A stretch of DNA of 64,000 nucleotides from Arsukibacterium perlucidum DSM 18276 (lineage in GTDB: Bacteria > Pseudomonadota > Gammaproteobacteria > Enterobacterales > Alteromonadaceae). The translations under genes and the position numbers were made by a program. Below are positions 38,546 through 46,630 of this stretch, in pieces. How positions within the stretch are numbered: position 1 is the first letter of the stretch; each line of letters opens with the position of its first letter. The DNA is taken from contig NZ_KB907706.1 in NCBI RefSeq assembly GCF_000382165.1, positions 1-64,000 on the forward strand. Reading direction: 5' to 3'. Below the pieces are notes generated by a model, which ran no database searches, had not been told where the DNA came from, and saw only the letters and a list, made by a program, of their open reading frames with translations.

Positions 38546-38622
38546 GCTCAACCGAAGCGGCTATGTCTCTGTTGCGTTAAGTGAGGAAGCCACCAGAGTA
38601 ACAGGGGCCTCCCTGAGCAGGG

Positions 38623-39777
38623 TCAGCTGGCGCTGACCTGGGTTGGTTCTATATCTTCACTGGGGTAGCAGCCTAGTACTTTGACGAATTTAGTAATATT
38701 GTTCAGCTCCTCCAGCGCGCGGGTCATGGCGTAGTCTGCCAGATTGGCAAATACATCAACGTAAAACATCTCTTCCCATGGGTTGCCCGGAATTGGCCGT
38801 GATTCCAGCTTGGCCATACTGATACCATGTTGCTTCAACACTAGTAACGCTTCTACTAAGGCGCCCGGTTGCTGGCCGGTGTACATAATAAAAGTGGTTT
38901 TGGCCGGGATGGCTTTAGCAACGTTAACCGATTTACGTGCTACCACAATAAAGCGGCTGACATTGTCTTTCTGATTAGCTAGATCCCGTGCCAGTACCTC
39001 AAGCCCATACAGCTGGCCGCCTTCTTCCCCGCCAATAGCAATCACTGATGGATCTTGCAGTTGCTTTACTTTGGCAAAAGCTGCTGATGAACTGTCACAA
39101 TAATCAATTTTTACGTTCGACAGCCCCAGTAAATATTGGCTGCACTGGGCAATAACCTGTGGGTGCGCACACACCTGACGCACTTTGCTAAGCTCTGCCC
39201 CCGGGATCCCCAGCAAACAATGGGCGATTGGGTGAGTCAGCTCGCCAACAATAGATAAGCGGGTATGCTGCAGTAAGTCGAATACCTCATTAATTGAGCC
39301 TGATGAGGTGTTTTCGATTGGCAGCAGGGCGTAATCTGCATGGCCGGTTTCAACTGCCTGGACAATTTCGTTAAAGCTGTCACAGCCAAGCTCAATAATC
39401 CGCTCGGCCCGGCGGGTAAAGTATTTCTGGGTTGCCCAATAGCTGTAAGAGCCTTGACCACCAAGAAAGGCAACCCGCACGCTGGGGCCGTTTTCGCCAT
39501 TGAGCTGGCCCTGTACTTTGGCTTGTTGTTGCAGTACTGAGTCTTCAATAATCACATGATAAATGCGGGTAACATATTGGGCGTCAATCCCCAGTGCTTT
39601 GCCCTGGGCAATCAGCGACACCAGTAACTCTTGTTCGCGTTTTTGATCGCGAATGGGTTTATTCTGGCTCAGCTTCGCTTCGGCTACCGCCAGCGCCAGC
39701 TCGCGCCGTTTCGCCAGCAATTGCAGTAATTGCTGATCAGTGCTACTGATCGCCTGGCGAATATCGTCAAGTTCCAT
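38623..39777 (-). CDS. pheA: bifunctional chorismate mutase / prephenate dehydratase
   Basis: Makes phenylpyruvate for phenylalanine. The 384-residue protein (E. coli 386) has an N-terminal AroQ mutase domain (MELDDIRQAISSTDQQLLQLLAKRRELA), a dehydratase domain with FLGGQGSYSYWA and LPIENTSSGSINEVFD, and a C-terminal ACT regulatory domain with the Phe-binding GALVEAL and ESRPIPG motifs. The ATG at 39777 has AAAGGAAAC upstream. Expression is preceded by a leader peptide and attenuator (see 39837-39951). Confidence 0.97.
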   Translation of the reverse strand: MELDDIRQAISSTDQQLLQLLAKRRELALAVAEAKLSQNKPIRDQKREQELLVSLIAQGKALGIDAQYVTRIYHVIIEDSVLQQQAKVQGQLNGENGPSVRVAFLGGQGSYSYWATQKYFTRRAERIIELGCDSFNEIVQAVETGHADYALLPIENTSSGSINEVFDLLQHTRLSIVGELTHPIAHCLLGIPGAELSKVRQVCAHPQVIAQCSQYLLGLSNVKIDYCDSSSAAFAKVKQLQDPSVIAIGGEEGGQLYGLEVLARDLANQKDNVSRFIVVARKSVNVAKAIPAKTTFIMYTGQQPGALVEALLVLKQHGISMAKLESRPIPGNPWEEMFYVDVFANLADYAMTRALEELNNITKFVKVLGCYPSEDIEPTQVSAS

Positions 39778-39836
39778 GGTGTTTCCTTTTATAAAACTGC
39801 AGTAAGCATCACAATAAATTGTTAAAAGTTCCGTGC

Positions 39837-39865
39837 AAAAAAAAACCTCCCAGCGGGGGAGGTTT
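39837..39865 (-). terminator. attenuator (rho-independent) of pheA
   Basis: On the minus strand AACCTCCC (plus 39857-39864) pairs with GGGAGGTT (plus 39844-39851) around a five-base loop, followed by a run of nine T. It lies 60 bp before the pheA ATG, so it must be bypassed for pheA expression. Confidence 0.9.
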
Positions 39866-39912
39866 CTTGCCATTTGTGCGCGCACGGCCAGTTACCTCCC
39901 CTAAGGGGTGGT
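39855..39912 (-). promoter_or_regulatory. pheA attenuation switch: mutually exclusive hairpins
   Basis: On the minus strand three segments can pair alternately. Segment 1 ACCACCCC (plus 39905-39912) pairs with segment 2 GGGGAGGT (plus 39894-39901). Segment 2 also pairs perfectly over 8 bp with segment 3 ACCTCCCC (within plus 39855-39863), which would hide the 5' arm of the terminator. Segment 1 lies within the last leader codons, so a ribosome stalled on the Phe codons frees segment 2 and permits read-through. Confidence 0.8.
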
Positions 39913-39951
39913 AAAGCTAAAAAAACCGAGAGCACGATTAGTAGTTTTCAT
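39901..39951 (-). CDS. pheL: pheA leader peptide
   Basis: A 16-residue open frame (MKTTNRALGFFSFTTP) with three Phe codons, two of them adjacent, placed directly before the attenuator. This is the expected design of a Phe-responsive leader; E. coli PheL is [15 protein letters not shown]. No good Shine-Dalgarno is visible, and an in-frame ATG four codons upstream (39963) is an alternative start. Confidence 0.8.
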   Translation of the reverse strand: MKTTNRALGFFSFTTP

Positions 39952-39959
39952 AGTAAGCA

Positions 39960-39988
39960 CCATAATCCGTCTGGATGGCCAAAGTCAA
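39960..39988 (-). promoter_or_regulatory. candidate promoter of pheL-pheA
   Basis: Minus strand TTGACT (plus 39983-39988), a 17-bp spacer and TTATGG (plus 39960-39965). The predicted transcript would start within a few bases of the leader ATG at 39951, leaving almost no 5' UTR. The -35 overlaps the 3' end of the penicillin-acylase gene. Confidence 0.4.
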
Positions 39989-42333
39989 GCGTCAGGTACT
40001 AACCTTAACTGATATTTTTTCGGCCCGGGTAAAAACGGCAGCGCTACTTCATTTAACCAGTATTGATGATCGGCCCGGTAAAACGGCGATAATGGGTGGC
40101 CGGACTGGCCGGCAGGGATAGTCAGAATGCCATCCTGCTCCTGGCCGGGCGCAACAACCATCCGCTGTGACTGACCAAAAGATGGCAGTTGCACCCGTGG
40201 CATGTGGCGATCACCGGCAAATTCAGAAGCCGGCATATTCAACCAGTCACCAATCAGCGGAATAGCGCTACTTAGCGGATGGCGGATTTTTGCCTGATTC
40301 TGTTTACCCCAGCGGCTGTCTTGCAGGCTGCCGTGTTGTTGCTCCAGCTGCTGTTTACTGGCAAGTACGGCTTGCAACAGTAATTCTGACCAGCTACTGA
40401 ACTTTGCTGGCAGGGTGTCAACCCGGCGAGCCTGCAGCATGGCCCAGGCAGGTGTTTCCAGCGAGAATTTCAAATTAGCGCTGCGGCTACCTTGTTGTTC
40501 AAGCAATGCAGACAAAGGTGTAAACAGTAGTTCTATGGTTTGCTGACGGAACTGCTGCACCAGGGTATAGCCGATATCATCAGTCTCAGCATAGCGGCCA
40601 CTTTGGCTGAGCAACAAACGGTATTCTGCCAGCTGATGTTCGGCAGTAACTTCAGGTGTTAGCACATCCAGTAACAGTTGCTGCCACCGGCTTAAAAACA
40701 GCGCCCGGTTATCCAGCTGGATTTGATGTAATGCTTGTTCGTTTAGCTGGCCCTGGCTTAACAGGTTGTTGCGTATTTGCTGACCGCGGGCGCCTAAATC
40801 ATAGCCACCATTGCCCAGTAAGCGATAGGCTTCGCCACCAACACTACGGGCATTAGCGGTCCACAATACGCCCGCTTCCGGGTTGTAAACCTGCGGATAT
40901 TGCTCAGCACTAAGATTTGTTGACCAGAAATTACTGCCGTCGCTCCAATCCTGGGCAGTGTCCCAGTCACTTAATTGCCGGCTGGGTAAAGGGCCCAGTG
41001 GCGTCCAGCCAATATTGCCTTCTTTATCGGCTACCAACAGGTTTTGAGTCGGAATACCGGTGATCGCCCCCTGCGCCAGGGCTTGCTCTGCGTTCCTACT
41101 GGTTTCTAATTTAAGCAAATTGAAATTGACAGCATTATTGTCGTAAGCCACCCAACGCAAGGCAAAAGTGTGTTCGCCATAATTAATAAAAGGGCCCCAC
41201 CGGGTTTCCTGCAACTGCAGCGGGTAATCTTCAGCGCCTTTGACTTTAATGGTCTCATAGTAATTTTGTAGCGGCTGCCAGCCTTGTTCAGTAAGATAAG
41301 CTTTACCATCTTCAGATAGCTGCAGTTTAATTAAATCGTGCCAGTCAGCGGTACTGTTGGTGAAGCCCCAGGCAATATGACCATTACTGCCTACCACAAT
41401 AGCCGGCGCGCCTGCCAGGCTTAACCCTGTTACCTGCTGCCATTCGTTAGCATCGCGCCAGTTTAGCTGTACTTTATACCAGGTGCCGGGTGCTCTGATG
41501 GTTAAATGCATATCATTTGCCACTATTGCTTTACCATGACTGGTTAGCCGGCCCATTACCGCCATATTATTACTACCTAAATCAGCACTGTCTTTCGGGG
41601 TGCACTCAATGCATGAATCGGCGGCGCGCAATACATCCGGGTAAGGGGTGTCTGGCAGGCTTACCGGAGTCACTTCTGAGTTATCGATTGCAGCCTGCCA
41701 ATCGCTGCTGTGTTGTTGTAAAAACTGAAACCACGGCTCAGGTATGGCCTGGCGTAATACGGTCATTGCATATTCATCCCGGCCCATCTTCCCTTGTAAT
41801 TCCAGATACATATTATAAATAACCAGAATTGAATCGGATTCCTGCCATGGCATGGGGTTAGCACCCAGCAAATGATATTCAAAAGGCACTGAAGCCAGAG
41901 ATGCCAGGCCATCATTTACCCCACGGCTGTATGCACTGAGGATCTGCAAGTCTGCTGCGGCAAGCTCTGTCAGAGTGGTTGCTGCCCGTTCAGCAAAGCG
42001 GTGACGGCGTCGTTGAATATCGGTGGCCAGCGCCCGCTCACCAAACAGCTCGGCCAGCGTGCCTGCTGCGCTGCGCCTGGCCAGGTCCATTTGGAAAAAC
42101 CGTTCCTGGGCATGCGCAAAGCCCATACCATAAGCTGCATCATTGCGATCGGCAGCGGTTATACTCAGGTAGCCTAGGGCATCGCGGTCAAGATTAACCG
42201 GGTTAGCAACGGCCGCCCGGTATTCGCCCTGATACTGCGGTAAACTTAACCTGAGCCAGAAGTAGCCGGCTACTGCTACTCCAAAAATAATTACCACAAT
42301 TGTCAGGAGTAGCCATTTAATTCCTTTCATCAT
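39985..42333 (-). CDS. penicillin-acylase-family Ntn hydrolase
   Basis: A 782-residue S45-family protein with an N-terminal membrane anchor or signal (WLLLTIVVIIFGVAVAGYFWLRL). The alpha part contains YGMGFAHAQERFFQMDLARR; self-cleavage would expose the Ser of GSNNMAV (about residue 257), the N-terminal nucleophile of the beta chain. Family members hydrolyse penicillin side chains, acyl-homoserine lactones or other amides; the substrate here is undetermined. Two adjacent ATGs (42333 and 42330) are possible starts. Confidence 0.9.
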   Translation of the reverse strand: MMKGIKWLLLTIVVIIFGVAVAGYFWLRLSLPQYQGEYRAAVANPVNLDRDALGYLSITAADRNDAAYGMGFAHAQERFFQMDLARRSAAGTLAELFGERALATDIQRRRHRFAERAATTLTELAAADLQILSAYSRGVNDGLASLASVPFEYHLLGANPMPWQESDSILVIYNMYLELQGKMGRDEYAMTVLRQAIPEPWFQFLQQHSSDWQAAIDNSEVTPVSLPDTPYPDVLRAADSCIECTPKDSADLGSNNMAVMGRLTSHGKAIVANDMHLTIRAPGTWYKVQLNWRDANEWQQVTGLSLAGAPAIVVGSNGHIAWGFTNSTADWHDLIKLQLSEDGKAYLTEQGWQPLQNYYETIKVKGAEDYPLQLQETRWGPFINYGEHTFALRWVAYDNNAVNFNLLKLETSRNAEQALAQGAITGIPTQNLLVADKEGNIGWTPLGPLPSRQLSDWDTAQDWSDGSNFWSTNLSAEQYPQVYNPEAGVLWTANARSVGGEAYRLLGNGGYDLGARGQQIRNNLLSQGQLNEQALHQIQLDNRALFLSRWQQLLLDVLTPEVTAEHQLAEYRLLLSQSGRYAETDDIGYTLVQQFRQQTIELLFTPLSALLEQQGSRSANLKFSLETPAWAMLQARRVDTLPAKFSSWSELLLQAVLASKQQLEQQHGSLQDSRWGKQNQAKIRHPLSSAIPLIGDWLNMPASEFAGDRHMPRVQLPSFGQSQRMVVAPGQEQDGILTIPAGQSGHPLSPFYRADHQYWLNEVALPFLPGPKKYQLRLVPDA

Positions 42334-42384
42334 CTTGATCCGCTATCATAAAATCAAAAAGTTAGCATAGCAGGAGCAGTCGAG

Positions 42385-43035
42385 ATGGCGCAAAAAATAA
42401 AAGTATGGGATGGCGCAGTCAGGTTTTTCCACTGGGCGATGGTAATGTTAGTGGCCGGCTTGTGGTACAGCGGCAGTGAGGGTTACATCGCGTTGCATCA
42501 ACTGCTGGCCTATAGCCTGGCGTCGTTGTTGATTGCGCGTGTCGGCTGGGGTATCTGGGGCAGTCAGACCGCCAGGTTCAGTCAGTTTGCCGCCAGCCCG
42601 CAAGCAGCCATTAAATACCTGGGTAATACCCGCCCGGTGGCAGGCCATAATCCGGCGTCTTCTTATATGATATTCACCTTGTTAAGTTTATTGTTACTGC
42701 AAATTATCAGCGGTCTGGCGACTTTTGATAACAGCTATATGAGCGACGGCCCGCTGGTCGCTGCACTGCCTGCCCGCTGGGTTGATTTGGCTTCCGCTAT
42801 CCACTCATTAAATATCGATATTATTCTGGCGCTGGTTGCAGTGCATATTGGCTTTGCGCTGTGGCATAGCTGGCGCCATGACAATGTCATTAAAACGCTG
42901 ATTACCGGTAATTCAAAGATCTCAGATGCGCCACAGCCGCGTTTACGCAATAGCTGGAGCTTTTTTGTGATGCTGGCAGTGTTGTTACTGGTAATGTATT
43001 ACTGGCAGGGCAGGGCGTTACTGGCGCTGCTGTAA
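42385..43035 (+). CDS. cytochrome b561-family membrane protein
   Basis: A 216-residue protein with four to five TM helices and His residues placed as in di-haem b561 / Ni-Fe hydrogenase cytochrome b subunits: VRFFHWAMVML, LHQLLAYSLAS, SAIHSLNIDIILALVAVHIGFALWHSW. It probably passes electrons between quinone and a periplasmic c-type cytochrome; the convergent neighbour encodes cytochrome c-prime. The ATG is 51 bp from the divergent acylase start. Confidence 0.86.
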   Translation: MAQKIKVWDGAVRFFHWAMVMLVAGLWYSGSEGYIALHQLLAYSLASLLIARVGWGIWGSQTARFSQFAASPQAAIKYLGNTRPVAGHNPASSYMIFTLLSLLLLQIISGLATFDNSYMSDGPLVAALPARWVDLASAIHSLNIDIILALVAVHIGFALWHSWRHDNVIKTLITGNSKISDAPQPRLRNSWSFFVMLAVLLLVMYYWQGRALLALL

Positions 43036-43058
43036 CGACAGCGCCTTGCAGATTAATA

Positions 43059-43511
43059 CTAATTTTTGTAATTATCATGGCAGGCTTTGCAATTGCGGGC
43101 AAAGTTGCCAAATGCCTGTCGTACTTCATTTTTATCACCTGTTTGCGCTGCAGCTTGTAAGGTGCTGGCATCAGCAGCCAGTTTTTCGCCACGCTCCAGA
43201 AAATCGTCCAGATTATTCCAGATATCTGCTTTGGCATCGCCACCACCCTGCTCGGTGCCGGCAACCTGAAAGGCTTCCCACGGTAAGGTGGTTACCAGCA
43301 CTAAGGCATCAGCGCGTTTTTGTACCCTGGAAGCATCATAAGTCACCTCACCTTTGATCATTTGATTGATATCACCCATATTATGACGAATAAGCTGAAA
43401 CGCAGCCTGGCGGTACTTGACGGCATCTTCAGCATCAGTAAAGGCGGTTGCCGCGGTTGACGGCGCAGAAATAACTAGGGCAGCGAGGCTGGCAAGTATG
43501 GCTTTTTTCAT
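43059..43511 (-). CDS. cytochrome c-prime (class II c-type cytochrome)
   Basis: A 150-residue periplasmic protein with a cleavable signal (MKKAILASLAALVISAPSTAA), a four-helix body starting with AVKYRQAAFQLIRHNMGDI and the C-terminal haem-binding CKACH near the end, the layout of cytochrome c-prime. The internal ATG at 43511 gives the signal peptide. It ends 23 bp from the convergent b561 gene; such pairs are common and suggest a shared electron path. Confidence 0.93.
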   Translation of the reverse strand: MKKAILASLAALVISAPSTAATAFTDAEDAVKYRQAAFQLIRHNMGDINQMIKGEVTYDASRVQKRADALVLVTTLPWEAFQVAGTEQGGGDAKADIWNNLDDFLERGEKLAADASTLQAAAQTGDKNEVRQAFGNFARNCKACHDNYKN

Positions 43512-43628
43512 TTGTTCATTCTCTTTTGTTGGTTTTGCATGCAATAATGTTAAGGTAATTATAATAGTACTCGGCTAAAGTCTGTTGTACCAGACTGAAT
43601 TTACTATAACAATAGCAAGGTCGCTTCA

Positions 43629-46589
43629 TTGAAGGATGTAAACTCTAAACCAACAGGGATGAACTCGCTGGGGCTAAAGTTCTCAGTTGTTGTATTTATT
43701 GCCATTTCAGTGGCAGGGTTGGTGTTTGCTTATGCAGTGCTATGGTTGCAAGAGCAAGCCCTGTCAGATCAACAACTGGCCGCAGTGCAACGAACTGCGA
43801 AGAATTATGCTAAGCATTTAGATACGCAACTGGATGAGAAAGAGAAGGCTGCTATATTAGCAAGTCAGGTTATCAGTCGTTATTTATCTGAGCAAAGCCG
43901 CGTTACCGGCAGTATTCCCCGCCCGGGCAGTGATAACATTATTCGGCAGCAAGACAGTTTTTCGGCTGCGGTAATACCCGCTGCTAACCTCAGTGCCAGT
44001 AGCTCTGCGCTGTTTAGCCATAGCCAGATTTTGTGGCAGCAGTTATCGCCAGTAATGCTGCAGGAGTTCTCCAGTTTTTACTTTGTCAGTACCCAACAGT
44101 TTATCCGGGTTGCCCCTGCCGATCTGTTGCAACAGTTTAGTCCGCAGCATGATCTAACGGTTGATTTATATTTTCAGGAGGCTACTCCTGAGAATAACCC
44201 TGCCAAATTACCCCGCTGGACGCCAGTTTATTATCATCCTGTCTGGCAAGAGTGGGTGATCAGTATTATTGTGCCGGTATACGTAAAGGAGCAGTTTATT
44301 GGGGTAAGTGTTGTTGATTTAGACTTAACTGAAATAACCGGTAATATCAGCAATATTGGATACTGGAACCGCCACACTCAAACTTTACTGTTTGACGCTG
44401 CCGGTAAAGCAATTAAAACCCCTGTCATCGTTACAAATAAACTGGTTGCGGCAAATGCTATCTACCCTGGGGAAGAGATAAAGGAGCCTGCGTTACGCGC
44501 TTATATATCGCATACATTGTAGTCAGATAAGGCGGGCGCAACTGATAAAAGCAAATACTTGTTTGCAGCGGCTCCTCTGAAACATCTGAACTGGCACGCC
44601 GCCGTTTACCTGGACAAAGCACAGGTAATGACTGCCCTTAAACAATTTCGGGGGCGTTTGGTTTTGATCTTCATCGCTGTTGCCATCGCTCTGGCCGCAT
44701 TGCTGCATCTTGTTAGCTATCAGTTTGTGTTAAAACGTTTAAACCGGTTATCCGGTGCGGTGGTTAAACTTAGCCGGGGTGATATTCAACAAGTTAGTTT
44801 AGATAACAAAAAAGATGAGATTGGCTTGTTAAACCGGGCGTTTACCGGGATGTCAGCAGAAATTGCCCAGCTGGTAACAGGGCTGAATGCCCGGATAGCA
44901 GAAAAAGAACAAGCCGAGCGGGCAGCCCGCAAGTTAAGTAAAGCTGTGTCGTTTTCAAGCTCTGGTATTTTGTTAACCGATCAACACCTTACTATTGAAT
45001 ATCTAAACCCGTTTCTGACAGATTTACTTGGCTGTGAAGAACGTAATGTGGTTGAGCAGCCATTGAATATTCTGCTGGCGGATGAGATGCAGCAGTTAAG
45101 TGCCGAGATCACGCAAACTTTACATGAACGCCAGCACTGGCGAGGTGATATTTTACTGCAGCATCAAAAGTTACCCGCCAGGCAATTCTGGGTGTCGCTG
45201 GCGATTGCACCTATTCGGGACGACATTGGTACTTTATTAAACTATGTTTGTGCCATGCAGGATATTTCCTTTATAAAGCAAAGCCAGAAGCAAATGGAGC
45301 ATCTGGCCTATTACGATATTCTGACCGGACTGGCCAACCGAAGTTATTTTAGAGATCAGCTACGTAAAGCTATTGCGATGGCGCATCGCGGTTACTACAA
45401 CTTTGCCTTGTTGTATTTTGATTTGGACGAGTTTAAACGGATTAACGATACGCTGGGACATGATGCGGGTGATGAGCTGCTAAAAGAAGTTGCCAGACGG
45501 CTAAAGTCGCGCTTGCGGGAGGAAGACACCATCGCAAGGTTAGGTGGCGATGAATTCGCAGTAATTTTAAGTGGCATCAAAGACCGGCATCAGGCATCAG
45601 TTATTGCCGGTAACCTGCAGCAGGCGTTTCACGAGCCGGTTAAGCTAGGACACCATGAAGTGGCAATTAGTGCCAGTATTGGTATCACGGTGGCACCAGA
45701 GGACGCCTCTGAAGAAGAACTTTTGCTAAAACATGCAGATCTGGCGATGTATGAAGCCAAAGCGCGTGGCAAAAATACCTTTCACTTTTTCAGTCAGGAT
45801 TTAAATGATGCTGCCAACGAACGTTTGCAAATTGAGAACCAATTGCGGGAAGCTATCCGCGAAAAGCAGTTTTTACTGTATTTTCAACCTAAAGTGGATA
45901 TTCGTACTGAGATAATTACCGGCTATGAAACTCTGATCCGCTGGCTGCGTCCCGACAATACCCTGGTGCCACCAGCCAAGTTTATCCCGGTAGCGGAAAG
46001 TACCGGCCTTATTGTGCAGATAGGCGAATGGATAATCTGGGAGGCCTGCCGTTTTCTGGCCCGCCAGCAAAGCCGGGGTTATGATGTAACCTTGTCGATT
46101 AACTTATCGGTTCGCCAGTTTAATGATCAGGATTTGCCATCGATTGTTGAGCGCATTTTAAAGCGCACAGGTATAAAACCGCGGGCAGTGATCTTTGAAA
46201 TTACCGAAAGTATGCTGATGGGTGACACGGATGCGGCTATTAACCAGTTAAATCAGTTGAAACGCCTCGGTGTGTCTTTATCTATTGACGACTTTGGTAC
46301 AGGCTATTCATCATTGAGTTATTTAAAACGCTTTCCGGTTGATGAACTGAAAATAGACCGTTCTTTTGTGAAAGATATCCCCCAGGATCGGAACGATATG
46401 GATATCGTCGCGGCTATTATTGCCATGGCCCAGAAAATGAATCTGCGGGTAGTGGCAGAAGGGGTGGAAACAGCTCAGCAAGTTGAGTTTTTGCGCAATA
46501 ATGGCTGCTTTGAAGTACAAGGCTATTTTTACAGCATGCCATTAGCGGAGCAGGAGCTTAACCAGCTTACTTACACAGTTAATACCTAA
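43629..46589 (+). pseudogene. sensor diguanylate cyclase/phosphodiesterase (Cache-HAMP-PAS-GGDEF-EAL), interrupted by an in-frame TAG
   Basis: The frame from 43629 runs 297 codons (TM helix at about 15-38, then a periplasmic Cache-like sensor), hits TAG at 44520-44522, and continues in the same frame to 46589. Bases after the stop read SDKAGATDKSKYLFAAAPL, a natural end of a Cache domain, then TM2, HAMP, a PAS-like domain, GGDEF (RLGGDEFAVI) and EAL domains. The EAL motif itself is ETL; other metal residues (EITES, DDFGTGYSS, VAEGVET) are kept. Intact length would be about 986 aa. Restoring CAG at the stop would repair it. The start is TTG at 43629 (or ATG 43659). Confidence 0.85.
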
Positions 46590-46630
46590 AACAATTAATA
46601 TCTACAATAGAATAAACTCAGGAAACGACT

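Noticed and set aside
29660-44522. Genome-wide reassignment of TAG
   Set aside because: Normal genes such as aroF, the first amidohydrolase, gloA2 and pgeF end in TAG.
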